A DNA stretch of 33,904 nt from Candidatus Gastranaerophilales bacterium (GTDB lineage: Bacteria > Cyanobacteriota > Vampirovibrionia > Gastranaerophilales > Gastranaerophilaceae). Below are positions 6,817 through 15,685 of the stretch, piece after piece (within the stretch, counting starts at the first letter, position 1; every line of letters begins with the position of its first letter). Location of the stretch: contig CALVBY010000009.1 in the NCBI GenBank assembly GCA_944325905.1, positions 1-33,904 on the forward strand, in the 5' to 3' direction. The notes below the pieces were generated by a model. The model was given only the letters and a program-made list of their open reading frames with translations. It was not told the DNA's origin and searched no databases. Both the position numbers and the translations under genes were made by a program.

Positions 6817-7670
6817 ACAAAAACCTTCTTAACTTTTATTTTATCCTTTTCGACAAATGCGACAGCATCCACGCTCCCATTATAAATCAAAAGAACAAAA
6901 ACGTTACAAAATTCTGTATTATTTTTCAAAAACTGCCCCTGCAGAACTTTTTCGTGCTCAAAATCAGATATATATAATTTTGGCAGATCAAGAATATCTA
7001 TAGGATTAATCAAATTCTCCAAAACTTTTTCAGTCGAATCAAACTCACTCAAAGCAACAACCGCTTTAATTCCAAATTTACCGGCTTTTGTTCTTATAAG
7101 CTTTACAAGATAACCACCGCTATTTAATTTTTTGCCTAAATCGTATGCAATTGATCGGATATAAGTCCCCTTAGAACACGCGACAAGAATCTCTGCCTGT
7201 TGATTTTCTTCATCAAAACTCAAAAGTTCAATTTTAGAAATAAAAACAACTCTGGGTTCAATTTCTACTGTTTGCCCTGCTCTTGCATAATCATACAATT
7301 TTTTGCCATTCAACTTAATTGCCGAATAAATCGGCGGAATTTGCTGAATTTCACCTTCAAATTCCTTTAACTTTTCCAAAACTTCGCTTTTTGAAACCTT
7401 TTTATTAAATTCTTCGGTTACAGACCCTTCCAAATCATAAGTATCAGTCGTTTTGCCGAACTGAACAGTCGCAACGTATTCCTTATCATCCTGCAAATAT
7501 TCAATCAACCGAGTAGCTTTTCCGATACAAATAGGTAGAACTCCTTCCGCAAAAGGATCAAGAGTTCCGGTATGCCCAATTTGCTTGATTTTGGTAATTT
7601 TGCGCAACTTAGCAACAACATCATGAGATGTCATCCCTTTTGGTTTATAAACATTCAAAAAGCCGAACAA
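6813..7670 (-). CDS. truB: tRNA pseudouridine-55 synthase TruB
   Basis: Converts U55 of the tRNA T-loop to pseudouridine. The 285-residue protein begins MFGFLNVYKPKGMTSHDVV and has the family signature GHTGTLDPFAEG, with the catalytic aspartate at residue 38. The Y-x-A-IKLNGKKLYDYAR-type and KGTYIRSIAYDLG motifs of TruB follow, and the length is normal. The ATG directly abuts the rbfA stop codon, and the gene overlaps the DUF2993 gene by 4 bases, so rbfA-truB-DUF2993-GerMN form one unit. The rbfA-truB order is the common one after infB. Confidence 0.97.
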   Translation of the reverse strand: MFGFLNVYKPKGMTSHDVVAKLRKITKIKQIGHTGTLDPFAEGVLPICIGKATRLIEYLQDDKEYVATVQFGKTTDTYDLEGSVTEEFNKKVSKSEVLEKLKEFEGEIQQIPPIYSAIKLNGKKLYDYARAGQTVEIEPRVVFISKIELLSFDEENQQAEILVACSKGTYIRSIAYDLGKKLNSGGYLVKLIRTKAGKFGIKAVVALSEFDSTEKVLENLINPIDILDLPKLYISDFEHEKVLQGQFLKNNTEFCNVFVLLIYNGSVDAVAFVEKDKIKVKKVFV

Positions 7671-8015
7671 TTAAATTTCACCTCTTGAAATCTTGTCAAT
7701 CAATTCAGTGACTCTTGAACCTTTTTCGAAGGAATCACTGTAGACAAATTTCAATTCAGGAGTCAAGCGTAATCTAATACGCTTTCCTACTTCATATCTT
7801 ACTTTTGGGGTATTTTTTTCAATAACTTCTTTAGATTTTTCAATCTGTTCAGGAGAACCTAAAACACTATATATAACTTTTGCAAAAGAATTATCATGAG
7901 AAACTTCTACGTCTACAACAGACACAACACCTTCCAGGCCGCGTATTTCTTTACGAAGAATTTCTGCAATATCTCTCATTAACTCTTTTCTGACACGTTC
8001 GTTTCTTAATGTCAT
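7671..8015 (-). CDS. rbfA: 30S ribosome-binding factor RbfA
   Basis: A 114-residue cold-shock and 30S maturation factor that binds the 16S 5' region. The sequence shows the KH-like RbfA pattern: RVRKELMRDIAEILRKEIRG, SVVDVEVSHDNSFAKVIYSV, and a C-terminal R-x-G-x-R-I-R-LR-x-TPELKFVYSDS motif. The start has a GGAG Shine-Dalgarno. It is preceded by its own extended -10 promoter and separated from infB by 176 bases, so it may be expressed separately from infB as well as by read-through. Confidence 0.96.
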   Translation of the reverse strand: MTLRNERVRKELMRDIAEILRKEIRGLEGVVSVVDVEVSHDNSFAKVIYSVLGSPEQIEKSKEVIEKNTPKVRYEVGKRIRLRLTPELKFVYSDSFEKGSRVTELIDKISRGEI

Positions 8016-8040
8016 AATCGTCTCCTTTCACCTAAACGTA

Positions 8041-8049
8041 ATTATAACA
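8041..8049 (-). promoter_or_regulatory. Extended -10 promoter before rbfA
   Basis: Minus-strand TGTTATAAT (extended -10 plus perfect TATAAT) lies 25 bases before the rbfA start codon. The remaining infB-rbfA gap (8050-8191) shows no gene and no clear terminator. Confidence 0.5.
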
Positions 8050-8191
8050 CAAAATGATTTTTTTTAATTATCCAAAGTAACTTTTTAAATACTAACTGTT
8101 ACGGCTGATATATGAAACACTCGGGACAATACTCGATGTAAAAGTCTACAATAAAGCAACTTACAAGTATATAAAAAAACTACAACAGCTT

Positions 8192-10681
8192 TTATAAAGA
8201 AGCTCTTTCAACTTCTTCAGTAGTTGAAACTTCTATTACGTCACCAACTTGTATGTCATTCCATTTTGCGAAAGATATACCGCATTCAAAGCCTTGCGCA
8301 ACCTCTTTGACATCATCTTTAAATCTCTTCAATTGATCAATTGCACCTTTGAATATTTCTTGTCCATCGCGAATCAATACGGCATCTTTACTTCTTACAA
8401 TCTTGCCTTCTGTTACATAACAGCCAGCGATTTTTGTAGTTTTACCAATGGTGAATATCTGACGAACCTCAGCTTTACCAAGTTCAACTTGCTTAATCTC
8501 AGGTTCTAGCAATGAAAGCATCGTTTTTTCAATATCTTCAAGAATTTGATAAATAATATCATATTTCTTAATTGTTACGCCTTCTCTTTCAGCCGCAGCA
8601 AGCGCATTACCGTCTTCTTTTACAGTAAATCCAAGAATTAAAGCCCCTGATGCAGAAGCCAACATAACATCAGCTTCTGAAATATCACCTACGCCTACGT
8701 GAATAATTTTCGTTTTAATTTCTTTTGATTCAAGCTGCGCAATAGCTTGAGAAACAGCTTCTGCAGAGCCGTGAGTATTCGCCTTGATAATCAAGTTCAA
8801 TTGAGGAATATCATCTTCACCAGCTACAGCCTCACGTCTTATATGAGCAGGTAACATAGCTTCCAGACGCTTGTCGCGAGCTTTTTCTTTACGCTTGTCA
8901 ACAATTGCCTTCATTTCTTTTTCATTTTTAACAACTTCGAAATAGTCACCTGCTTGAGGAACCTCTGTCAAACCTAAAATTTCAACAGGAGTTGAAGGTT
9001 CTGCCTTTTGAATTTTTTCACCACTATCTGATAATAATGCTCTGACACGTCCGCAAGCTGTGCCTACTACGATACAGTTTCCAACGCGTAATGTACCGTT
9101 TTGAACCAACAGTGTTGCAACCGGACCTTTACCTTTATCAAGGTTAGCCTCAATGACAACACCGGACGCCTCAGCCTTTGGATTAGCCTTCAAATCTTGA
9201 ACTTCTGCAACCAGCAATATATATTCCAAAAGCTCATCAATACCTGTCCCTTGTAATGCGGAAACTTTTACAGTAATTGTATCTCCGCCCCATTCTTCAG
9301 GGACCAAGCCGTGTTCGGTAAGTTGTTGCAAAATCTTATCAGGATTTGCACCGGGTTTATCAATCTTGTTAACTGCAACAATAATAGGAACCTCTGCAGC
9401 TTTAGCGTGACTTATTGCTTCTATTGTTTGAGGCATGATACCATCGTCTGCTGCAACAACCAAAATCGCTATATCTGTTGCTTTTGCGCCTCTAGCACGC
9501 ATTTCGGTAAAAGCTTCGTGACCAGGGGTGTCTACAAATACAATTTTCTTTTCTTTGTTGTTATCTAAATAAACCGTATAGGCACCTATAGATTGCGTAA
9601 TTCCACCAACTTCAGTTGCAACAATTTTGTGTTTTGAAGCTCTTATGCTATCCAACAAAGTTGTCTTACCGTGGTCAACGTGACCCATGATACTTACAAC
9701 TGGTGCACGTTTTTTCAGCAACTTTTTATCCACTTCAGTCAAAGCTTTTTGCTTTTGTTCTTTTTCCATTTCTTCTTCAATATAAGCCTCCAAGTCTTCA
9801 TCTAAAACTTCAAGCTCATATTCGGCGCAAACTTTTTTAATAACATCAACATCAATAAGTTGGTTAACTGTTGCCATAATGCCGTTTAGCATCAAAAACT
9901 TTACTATTTCAGCAGGGGTTTTTTGGATTTTTTCTGAAAGCTCAGAAATAGTCATTGCCTGATTTACAACAATTTGTTTTACTTCTTCAACAACTTCATC
10001 CTTATGTACTTTCTTTTTATGTTTCTGAGCTGCTGCCTTTTCTAAAGAAATTCTTTCTTGCTCTTCTTTCTTAGAATTAAAATCTTTATCACGCTTTTTA
10101 TTATCCGGTCTTTTTCTTGCGCCACCTTTATTTTCATAAATATCCTGAGGAATTATATGACGTTGAATCGGGCGTTTTTCACCATTTTCAGGTTTACCGT
10201 CTTTTGGCGGGAATTTTTTAGCAGGCCTTTCAGGTCTTTGGCCTGACTTATCCGGACGAGCGGATCTTCTCTCTGCATCAGCCGGAAGCGTTTTTTTATC
10301 AGTATTCGCAGGGCGTTCAACCCTTTGCGGTGCACGTCTTACAATTTCCAAGCGACTTTGTGGCTTAACAACTTCCACTCTTTGAATTTTTGGTTTTGAT
10401 TCTTGTTCCTGAACCGGCTCCTTAGGGGCTTCATTAGTTTCTTTAGTTTCCTCTGCTTCAGGCGCTTTAACTTTTTTTACAACAAATGCTTTAGGTTTTT
10501 TAACTTCCTTGATGCCACCTGATGCAATAAACTCCTTTAAGCGTTTTACTTGATCCATAGTAACAGTACTGGAATGAGTTTTGCCTGTAATACCCATCTG
10601 TGTAAGCTTATCAATGATCTCCTTACTCTGTAGGTTCAACTCTTTTGCTAATTCATTTATCCTTACTGTTTCATAACTCAT
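8192..10681 (-). CDS. infB: Translation initiation factor IF-2
   Basis: The GTPase that brings initiator tRNA to the 30S subunit. The 829-residue protein has an N-terminal IF2_N domain (MSYETVRINELAKELNL, with LTQMGI), a long Lys/Pro/Arg/Glu-rich low-complexity linker (about residues 65-240), and a second IF2_N-like segment near 243-295. The G domain has GHVDHGKTT (about residue 331), DTPGHEAF and NKIDK motifs. The C-terminal C1 and C2 beta barrels end near the stop. The start overlaps the ylxR gene by 11 bases, which implies translational coupling. It belongs to the prfA-ylxR-infB unit; the usual nusA is not next to ylxR here. Confidence 0.98.
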   Translation of the reverse strand: MSYETVRINELAKELNLQSKEIIDKLTQMGITGKTHSSTVTMDQVKRLKEFIASGGIKEVKKPKAFVVKKVKAPEAEETKETNEAPKEPVQEQESKPKIQRVEVVKPQSRLEIVRRAPQRVERPANTDKKTLPADAERRSARPDKSGQRPERPAKKFPPKDGKPENGEKRPIQRHIIPQDIYENKGGARKRPDNKKRDKDFNSKKEEQERISLEKAAAQKHKKKVHKDEVVEEVKQIVVNQAMTISELSEKIQKTPAEIVKFLMLNGIMATVNQLIDVDVIKKVCAEYELEVLDEDLEAYIEEEMEKEQKQKALTEVDKKLLKKRAPVVSIMGHVDHGKTTLLDSIRASKHKIVATEVGGITQSIGAYTVYLDNNKEKKIVFVDTPGHEAFTEMRARGAKATDIAILVVAADDGIMPQTIEAISHAKAAEVPIIVAVNKIDKPGANPDKILQQLTEHGLVPEEWGGDTITVKVSALQGTGIDELLEYILLVAEVQDLKANPKAEASGVVIEANLDKGKGPVATLLVQNGTLRVGNCIVVGTACGRVRALLSDSGEKIQKAEPSTPVEILGLTEVPQAGDYFEVVKNEKEMKAIVDKRKEKARDKRLEAMLPAHIRREAVAGEDDIPQLNLIIKANTHGSAEAVSQAIAQLESKEIKTKIIHVGVGDISEADVMLASASGALILGFTVKEDGNALAAAEREGVTIKKYDIIYQILEDIEKTMLSLLEPEIKQVELGKAEVRQIFTIGKTTKIAGCYVTEGKIVRSKDAVLIRDGQEIFKGAIDQLKRFKDDVKEVAQGFECGISFAKWNDIQVGDVIEVSTTEEVERASL

Positions 10682-10916
10682 TTAGTAATTTCCCTTTCAA
10701 TTCTTGCGGTACAGGGGCTTTCAAAACCTTTTTTAATCTGTCTTTTTTAAAAGCATTCTCTATACAAGTATTATTATAACAAAGATATGCCGATCTGCCA
10801 AATATTTTAGAATCGCCGTTTACAACTATGTTATTTTGCGGATTTTGTGCCGTGATTTTTATCATATTTTTTCTGTCTTGAACTATTCCACACCCGACAC
10901 ATTTTCTATCCGTCAC
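10671..10916 (-). CDS. ylxR: YlxR/RnpM-family RNA-binding protein (DUF448)
   Basis: An 81-residue protein with the DUF448 signature RKCVGCG near the start and the R-SAYLCYNNTCIENAFKK segment with paired cysteines. YlxR/RnpM is a small nucleic-acid-binding protein, reported to modulate RNase P in Firmicutes, and usually lies between nusA and infB. Here it follows prfA with 12 bases between and overlaps infB by 11 bases. The placement next to prfA instead of nusA is a local rearrangement. Confidence 0.93.
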   Translation of the reverse strand: MTDRKCVGCGIVQDRKNMIKITAQNPQNNIVVNGDSKIFGRSAYLCYNNTCIENAFKKDRLKKVLKAPVPQELKGKLLNEL

Positions 10917-10928
10917 ACATACCGCCTT

Positions 10929-12011
10929 TTAATTAATTTGCGCAAGCTTCTCGAGTTTCAACTTTTGATCGTGTTCCATAAGTAAATTTATCAACTCGTC
11001 AAGCTCACCATCAATTACAGTCCAAACATTCAAGTTTTGGTTGATTCTGTGATCTGTTAAACGACCTTGAGGGAAATTATAGGTTCTTATGCGTTCACTT
11101 CTGTCACCTGATCCAACTTGAGAACGACGTAAGTCAGTAATTTCCTTCATTTGTTTTTGGACTTCCATATCGTACAATTTTGCTTTCAAAATCTGCAAAG
11201 CACGTTCTTTGTTTTGTAATTGTGAACGTTCTTCGGTACAGAAAATCATAATTCCTGTTGGCTTGTGGAATACTCTAGCCGCAGTTTCAACTTTGTTAAC
11301 GTTTTGACCGCCGGCGCCGCCTGAACGTGCTGTTGTTATTTCAACATCGTTCATATTCAACTCAACTTCAACATCATCAACTTCCGGCATAACAGCAACA
11401 GTAGCTGTGGATGTATGGACACGGCCTTGGGATTCTGTTGCAGGAACTCTTTGTACCCTGTGAACGCCTGATTCGTACTTTAGTTTCGAATAGATACTGT
11501 CGCCTTTCATAGATATAATGATTTCTGACACTCCGCCGGCTTCACATTCTGTTTTGCTCAAAACCTGAGTTTGCCAGCCTTGCTTATCAGCATATCTCAT
11601 ATACATTCTCGCCAAATCACCGGCAAAAATGTTAGCCTCATCACCACCTGCACCACCACGAATTTCCAACATAATGTCTTTGTCATCCATAGGATCGCGA
11701 GGTAAAAGAAGAATTTTCATTCTTTCTTCATATTCAGGTAACTTTGCCTCATTTTCTTCCATCTCAGCCTTTAAAAACGCCTTCATATCCGGATCTGATT
11801 CTGCATGAATCATCTCTTTTGCTTCTTCAATGGCATCAACGGCTTTTTTCCAAGCGTAATAGAGTTCAACGGTTTCTTCCATTGATTTTCTCTGTTTTGA
11901 TAGATCTCTAAATCTGTTATAATCCTGTATAACAGCAGGATCTGACAGTGTTTCGCCTAATTCCTTATATTTCTTCTCAATCTGAAGAATTTTGTCTAAC
12001 ATATCTTTCAT
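10929..12011 (-). CDS. prfA: Peptide chain release factor 1
   Basis: RF1 ends translation at UAA and UAG. The 360-residue protein has the PxT codon-recognition motif as PAT (near 188-190, in [10 protein letters not shown]), which separates it from RF2 (SPF), and the GGQ hydrolysis motif ([12 protein letters not shown], near 232-236). The start MKDMLDKI allows an alternative Met three codons in. The length is standard. It is the first gene of the prfA-ylxR-infB series. No gene for the GGQ methyltransferase (prmC) follows. Confidence 0.98.
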   Translation of the reverse strand: MKDMLDKILQIEKKYKELGETLSDPAVIQDYNRFRDLSKQRKSMEETVELYYAWKKAVDAIEEAKEMIHAESDPDMKAFLKAEMEENEAKLPEYEERMKILLLPRDPMDDKDIMLEIRGGAGGDEANIFAGDLARMYMRYADKQGWQTQVLSKTECEAGGVSEIIISMKGDSIYSKLKYESGVHRVQRVPATESQGRVHTSTATVAVMPEVDDVEVELNMNDVEITTARSGGAGGQNVNKVETAARVFHKPTGIMIFCTEERSQLQNKERALQILKAKLYDMEVQKQMKEITDLRRSQVGSGDRSERIRTYNFPQGRLTDHRINQNLNVWTVIDGELDELINLLMEHDQKLKLEKLAQIN

Positions 12012-12138
12012 AATTTGATTATATCAAGAAAAGAAATTTTTCCAATAGCATAAAATAAAAAGAAAGTTCTTAATTATTTTAACTATGAAGTCGCAAAATA
12101 CCTGAGCCTAAATGTTAAAAAACTAAAACTGGTGATAA

Positions 12139-12527
12139 TTAATTAAAACACTCATCGTACATCTGCTGGAAGGTTTGACCCCCTTTTTCAGTAGCATAAA
12201 CAACAGAACGTAATTTTTGAATCCCATTACTCGAATTGCCAGCTAACTCAAAAGAAAATATATCATAACCCCATTTGTTAGGACCTTTAAAACCGTTTAT
12301 ATCTACCGTAAATATTGGTGAACCCGATAACACGTCATGATATTTTATAATATAAGGTCCCGTCGTATAAGACAAACACAGGATAATTATTTTTTGGGCA
12401 TCTGAAAAATTACTATTAGGATCATATTCTTCTTCAGGATTCTGCTCTAACTTAACCAAATTAGAACCACGGAAATTTTTCGGAAGAAAACCTTGTTCAT
12501 ATGCATTATTTTCACATATTTTTATTT
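12139..12527 (-). pseudogene. Remnant of a pilin-like gene (C-terminal part only)
   Basis: An open frame without a good start codon encodes the C-terminal region of a pilin-like protein. The stretch FTVDINGFKGPNKWGYDIFS matches the conserved ITIDINGASSGPNALGHDIF segment of pilin copy 1 and its counterpart in copy 3. The frame can be read back to the end of yidD (around KICENNAYEQGFL), but no FTLAEV N-terminus, hydrophobic helix or Shine-Dalgarno precedes it. I read it as a decayed copy that lost its 5' half. Translation from TTG at 12459 would give about 106 residues without any export signal, so function is unlikely. Confidence 0.65.
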
Positions 12528-12743
12528 TTACGGCACCGGATCATACCCGCCAGGATTGCCGGGATGACAGCGACAAATACGTTTAATCCCGAGCCAACCG
12601 CCTTTGATTATTCCGTATTTTTGTATCGCTTGCTTCGTATACTCAGAACATGTAGGATAGAACCGGCATACGGGCGGAGTTAGTGACGAAATTCTTTGAT
12701 AAACTGATATTAAAAATAACACAAGCTTCTTTAAAATATTCAT
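12528..12743 (-). CDS. yidD: Membrane protein insertion efficiency factor YidD
   Basis: A 71-residue protein with the full YidD signature: an N-terminal amphipathic/hydrophobic helix ([20 protein letters not shown]), then [15 protein letters not shown], '[19 protein letters not shown]' and the GGYDPVP end. YidD assists YidC-dependent insertion of membrane proteins at the inner face of the membrane and usually sits between rnpA and yidC. Here it is misplaced between a pilin gene (27 bases upstream) and a pilin remnant, with no rnpA, rpmH or yidC nearby. No strong Shine-Dalgarno is visible. Confidence 0.95.
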   Translation of the reverse strand: MNILKKLVLFLISVYQRISSLTPPVCRFYPTCSEYTKQAIQKYGIIKGGWLGIKRICRCHPGNPGGYDPVP

Positions 12744-12769
12744 AGAAAAATTATATTCTTAAAAATACT

Positions 12770-13483
12770 TTAATCAACCTTGCGAGGATAATTATCAGGA
12801 ATTTTCCAGCCATTCATCGCTATCAAAGCTGTGCAGTATTTACCGTTATTACCTGGCTTACAATTATCTTGCATTTTTGAAATACTACCCATCCATGCAT
12901 ACTTATATGGTACTATACCCTTGCCCCTTAAATCAGCCCAATAATCATCTTCCGGGTCAGATTGTTCAATAGTCCCTGGCAAATAGTTAAAATAAAAAAC
13001 ACAACAACCCGCAGCATCATCTATTGAAACATGTTTCTTTAGGCATTTTGCAGGATCTTCTGTATATAAAATCCAATCTCGCGTTGTATGAGAGGCAAAA
13101 CTTAATGCAGTACCATCCATAAAATAAAATATAGGGGTACCTGTTTCATCAACCTCTACTTTTTGAATTTTTAAATATTTAGCAAAATATTTTTCAAACC
13201 ATATACGTTGCTTTGATGAACCTTCTATAGGATTTCCGTTATTATCAAGAATAGGTCCCGATGTATCAGAGAACCATAGGTTATCATTTCCAAATTCTGC
13301 TTCTGCAAATTTGTGTGCCTCATTTATCGTTGTATAAAACTTTTTCAATTTTGTTTCGACATCACGATTACTAACATTTTGAATTAAAGTTGGAATTGTT
13401 AATGCAGCAACTACACCTATGATACCTAAGGTTATTAATACTTCCGATAATGTAAAACCTTTTATTGATTTATAATTCATCAT
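12770..13483 (-). CDS. Type IV pilin-like (pseudopilin) protein, copy 2
   Basis: A 237-residue protein with the prepilin signal MMNYKSIKG then FTLSEVLITLGIIGVVAALTIPTL. Prepilin peptidase would cut after the Gly, with Glu at +5. The globular part differs from copies 1 and 3: Cys-Cys in DDAAGCCVFYFNYLPG, and a C-terminal CTALIAMNGWKIPDNYP segment seen in many pilin-like proteins of gut Melainabacteria. The ATG at 13483 lies 6 bases after a perfect TATAAT with no Shine-Dalgarno. As at the other two loci, the frame extends upstream without a stop to a G9 tract and could be fused to a leader ORF. It follows flhA and precedes yidD. Confidence 0.9.
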   Translation of the reverse strand: MMNYKSIKGFTLSEVLITLGIIGVVAALTIPTLIQNVSNRDVETKLKKFYTTINEAHKFAEAEFGNDNLWFSDTSGPILDNNGNPIEGSSKQRIWFEKYFAKYLKIQKVEVDETGTPIFYFMDGTALSFASHTTRDWILYTEDPAKCLKKHVSIDDAAGCCVFYFNYLPGTIEQSDPEDDYWADLRGKGIVPYKYAWMGSISKMQDNCKPGNNGKYCTALIAMNGWKIPDNYPRKVD

Positions 13484-13489
13484 ATTTGA

Positions 13490-13518
13490 ATTATAAATTT
13501 TGTTAGCTATACTGCCTA
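13490..13518 (-). promoter_or_regulatory. Promoter for pilin copy 2, leaderless arrangement
   Basis: Minus-strand TAGGCA (13518-13513), 17-base spacer, TATAAT (13495-13490), then exactly 6 bases to ATG. The distance from the G9 tract to the -35 is 30 bases, the same as at the other two loci. Confidence 0.55.
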
Positions 13519-13536
13519 ATTCCTTACTATATCTAC

Positions 13537-13578
13537 TTAGATGGGATGCCCCCCCCCGTTCCTCGTCATGACAAACAT
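13537..13578 (-). CDS. Leader mini-ORF with G9 tract upstream of pilin copy 2
   Basis: The flhA stop codon is followed by 13 bases containing a strong GAGGAGGT Shine-Dalgarno and then ATG. The 13-codon ORF encodes MFVMTRNGGGHPI and stops with TAA. The nine G encode the three Gly, as at loci 1 and 3, although the rest of the peptide differs. One added G or a -1 slip leads into a stop-free frame fused to the pilin. It has one codon fewer before the tract than loci 1 and 3, which fits selection on a reading frame. Confidence 0.55.
   Translation of the reverse strand: MFVMTRNGGGHPI
13549..13557. repeat. Homopolymer (C)9 / (G)9 tract, locus 2
   Basis: Nine C on the plus strand inside the leader ORF after flhA; same length as the tracts at 5004-5012 and 20840-20848. 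Confidence 0.95.
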
Positions 13579-13591
13579 ATTACCTCCTCTT

Positions 13592-15685
13592 TTATTCCAT
13601 AGCATAAGATTCTCCAATAGTATCTATTGCTTCAACTTTAATATCTGTTATCAATTCAGAATAGGATATTACAACAATTGTCGGTATATGACGTTCGAGC
13701 AACTGATACAAAGGCAACCTAATTCTTGGAGAACATAATATCACGGGTTGTTTCCCGCAGGTTTGATGTGCTCTCATCAGTGTTGTTGCAGCAGTTTCAA
13801 TTAACTCTTGCACCTGCATAGGATTTAAAAGAAACATTGTGCCAAGCTCAGTTCTTTGACAACTATCATCAAGAATCTTTTCCCACTCAGGAGATAACGT
13901 CAGAGCATATAAAACTCTGTCATCTTGTACATTGGATAAACAAATTTGACGTCCCAAAGCTGCTCTCAAACGTTCTGACAAAATATCAGGTTCCTTTGAA
14001 AATCTTGCATAGTCACACAGTCTTTCAAAGACGAATATTATATCTTTTATAGAAACTTTTTCACGAATTAAGTTAACAAAAATCTTTCTCAAGTCACTTG
14101 TTGAAATAATTGTAGGGACAAGGTCATTTACAAGGGTTGGGTCTTGAGATCTTACAAGCTCCATAAGCTTTAATACATCTGTTTTTGTCATAACATCATC
14201 AACGTGTTTTCTTACACACTCTTGCAAGTGCGTAACAATTACATCAGTTGAATCAACAGCCGTAACTGATCTTGCTGATTTTGCATCTTCAGCGGTAATC
14301 CAGTACGCCTGAGTCTGATATGTCGGATCAATACCTATAATTGCATCTTCCGGAACTTCTTTTCGCATAGAATCCCATTGATCTGCAATTACCATCAATC
14401 TTCCCGGATAAACATATCCAGTTGCAACAGTGTTACCACGAATAGATATCATGTACTCATTTGCATCTAAAGCAGATGAATCCATGATTCTTATGTTCGG
14501 AATAATATAACCTAACTCATCCGTGACTCTTTGACGCAAAGCCGCAATCTTGGCAAGTAACTGACCTTCTTGATCAGGGTCTGCGATTACAAGAAGATTT
14601 GAGCCAACCTGCAAACTCAATACGTCTACACCAAGACGCTCATACATCCTATTTGGGTTAACCAAATCTTGCATATTTTGACGAACATTTTCCAACTGAC
14701 CTAATTGTGATTGAACATCCGCATTAATCAAAACTGAAAATCCTGCTATACCTATACCTATTGAAAACATCAAAAACGGAAACCAGGGTAAACCGGTAAT
14801 AGGACCTGTTACAGCTAAAAGCATCAAAAATCCAGATGCAAAAAATAATGAATAAGGCTTGCTTAAAATTTGCCCCGCAACATCAGCACCTAGTGAAGAA
14901 CTTGCCGCAGAAGATCTTGTCATGAAAACACCGGCTGCAATTGACATCAACAAAGATGGAACTTGTGATGCCAATCCATCACCAATTGTTAAAATGGTAT
15001 ATTTAGCAATAGCATCTTCAATAGACATCTGATTCATCAAACATCCGACACACAAACCGCCCACGATGTTTATAATTACAATGATAATACCAGCAATGGT
15101 ATCACCTTTTACAAACTTCATAGCACCATCCATAGAACCGAAAAGATTTGATTCTCTTTGCAAATCCTCACGTTTTTTGGTTGCTTCCTCAGGCGATATT
15201 AAACCGGCATTAAAGTCCGCGTCAATTGTCATTTGTTTACCCGGCATAGCATCTAACGCAAACCTTGCAGCAACTTCGGCGATACGTTCAGCACCTTTTG
15301 TGATAACCATAAACTGTACAACCGTGATAATTAAGAAGATTACACCGCCGACAACCATGTTACCACCGGTTACGAATGTTCCAAACGCTTCAATAACTTC
15401 TCCGGCCTCACCTTTTGCAAGAATTAACCTCGTTGATGCAATTGAAAGAACAAGCCTAAACATTGTACCTAACAATATAATTGACGGAAATGCTGCCAAT
15501 TCAAGAGTCTTTTGCACATACAAGGCAATCATCAAAAGTACTATACCAAGAGTTATATTTAAGCTTATGGAAAAATTTATTACCCAAGTCGGCATTTCAA
15601 CAAGCAAAATTAACAGTAACGTTAATACGAAAACTGCTAAGAAAATTTCACTTATAGGATTGCTACCTGAATTACCCTGTGCCAT
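13592..15685 (-). CDS. flhA: Flagellar-type export gate protein FlhA (FHIPEP family)
   Basis: The 697-residue FlhA/SctV homologue forms the nonameric export gate of flagellar and type III secretion systems. The N-terminal half holds about eight membrane segments starting near residue 13, with the family signature RLVLSIASTRLIL and the FHIPEP-region cytoplasmic loop 'ERIAEVAARFALDAMPGKQM'. The C-terminal cytosolic domain (about 345-697) binds substrates and chaperones. It overlaps fliH by one base (TAATG). The neighbours FliE, FliF and FliH support a flagellar-lineage apparatus; whether it builds a flagellum or only a secretion device is not known from this window. A pilin leader ORF begins 13 bases after its stop. 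Confidence 0.95.
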   Translation of the reverse strand: MAQGNSGSNPISEIFLAVFVLTLLLILLVEMPTWVINFSISLNITLGIVLLMIALYVQKTLELAAFPSIILLGTMFRLVLSIASTRLILAKGEAGEVIEAFGTFVTGGNMVVGGVIFLIITVVQFMVITKGAERIAEVAARFALDAMPGKQMTIDADFNAGLISPEEATKKREDLQRESNLFGSMDGAMKFVKGDTIAGIIIVIINIVGGLCVGCLMNQMSIEDAIAKYTILTIGDGLASQVPSLLMSIAAGVFMTRSSAASSSLGADVAGQILSKPYSLFFASGFLMLLAVTGPITGLPWFPFLMFSIGIGIAGFSVLINADVQSQLGQLENVRQNMQDLVNPNRMYERLGVDVLSLQVGSNLLVIADPDQEGQLLAKIAALRQRVTDELGYIIPNIRIMDSSALDANEYMISIRGNTVATGYVYPGRLMVIADQWDSMRKEVPEDAIIGIDPTYQTQAYWITAEDAKSARSVTAVDSTDVIVTHLQECVRKHVDDVMTKTDVLKLMELVRSQDPTLVNDLVPTIISTSDLRKIFVNLIREKVSIKDIIFVFERLCDYARFSKEPDILSERLRAALGRQICLSNVQDDRVLYALTLSPEWEKILDDSCQRTELGTMFLLNPMQVQELIETAATTLMRAHQTCGKQPVILCSPRIRLPLYQLLERHIPTIVVISYSELITDIKVEAIDTIGESYAME

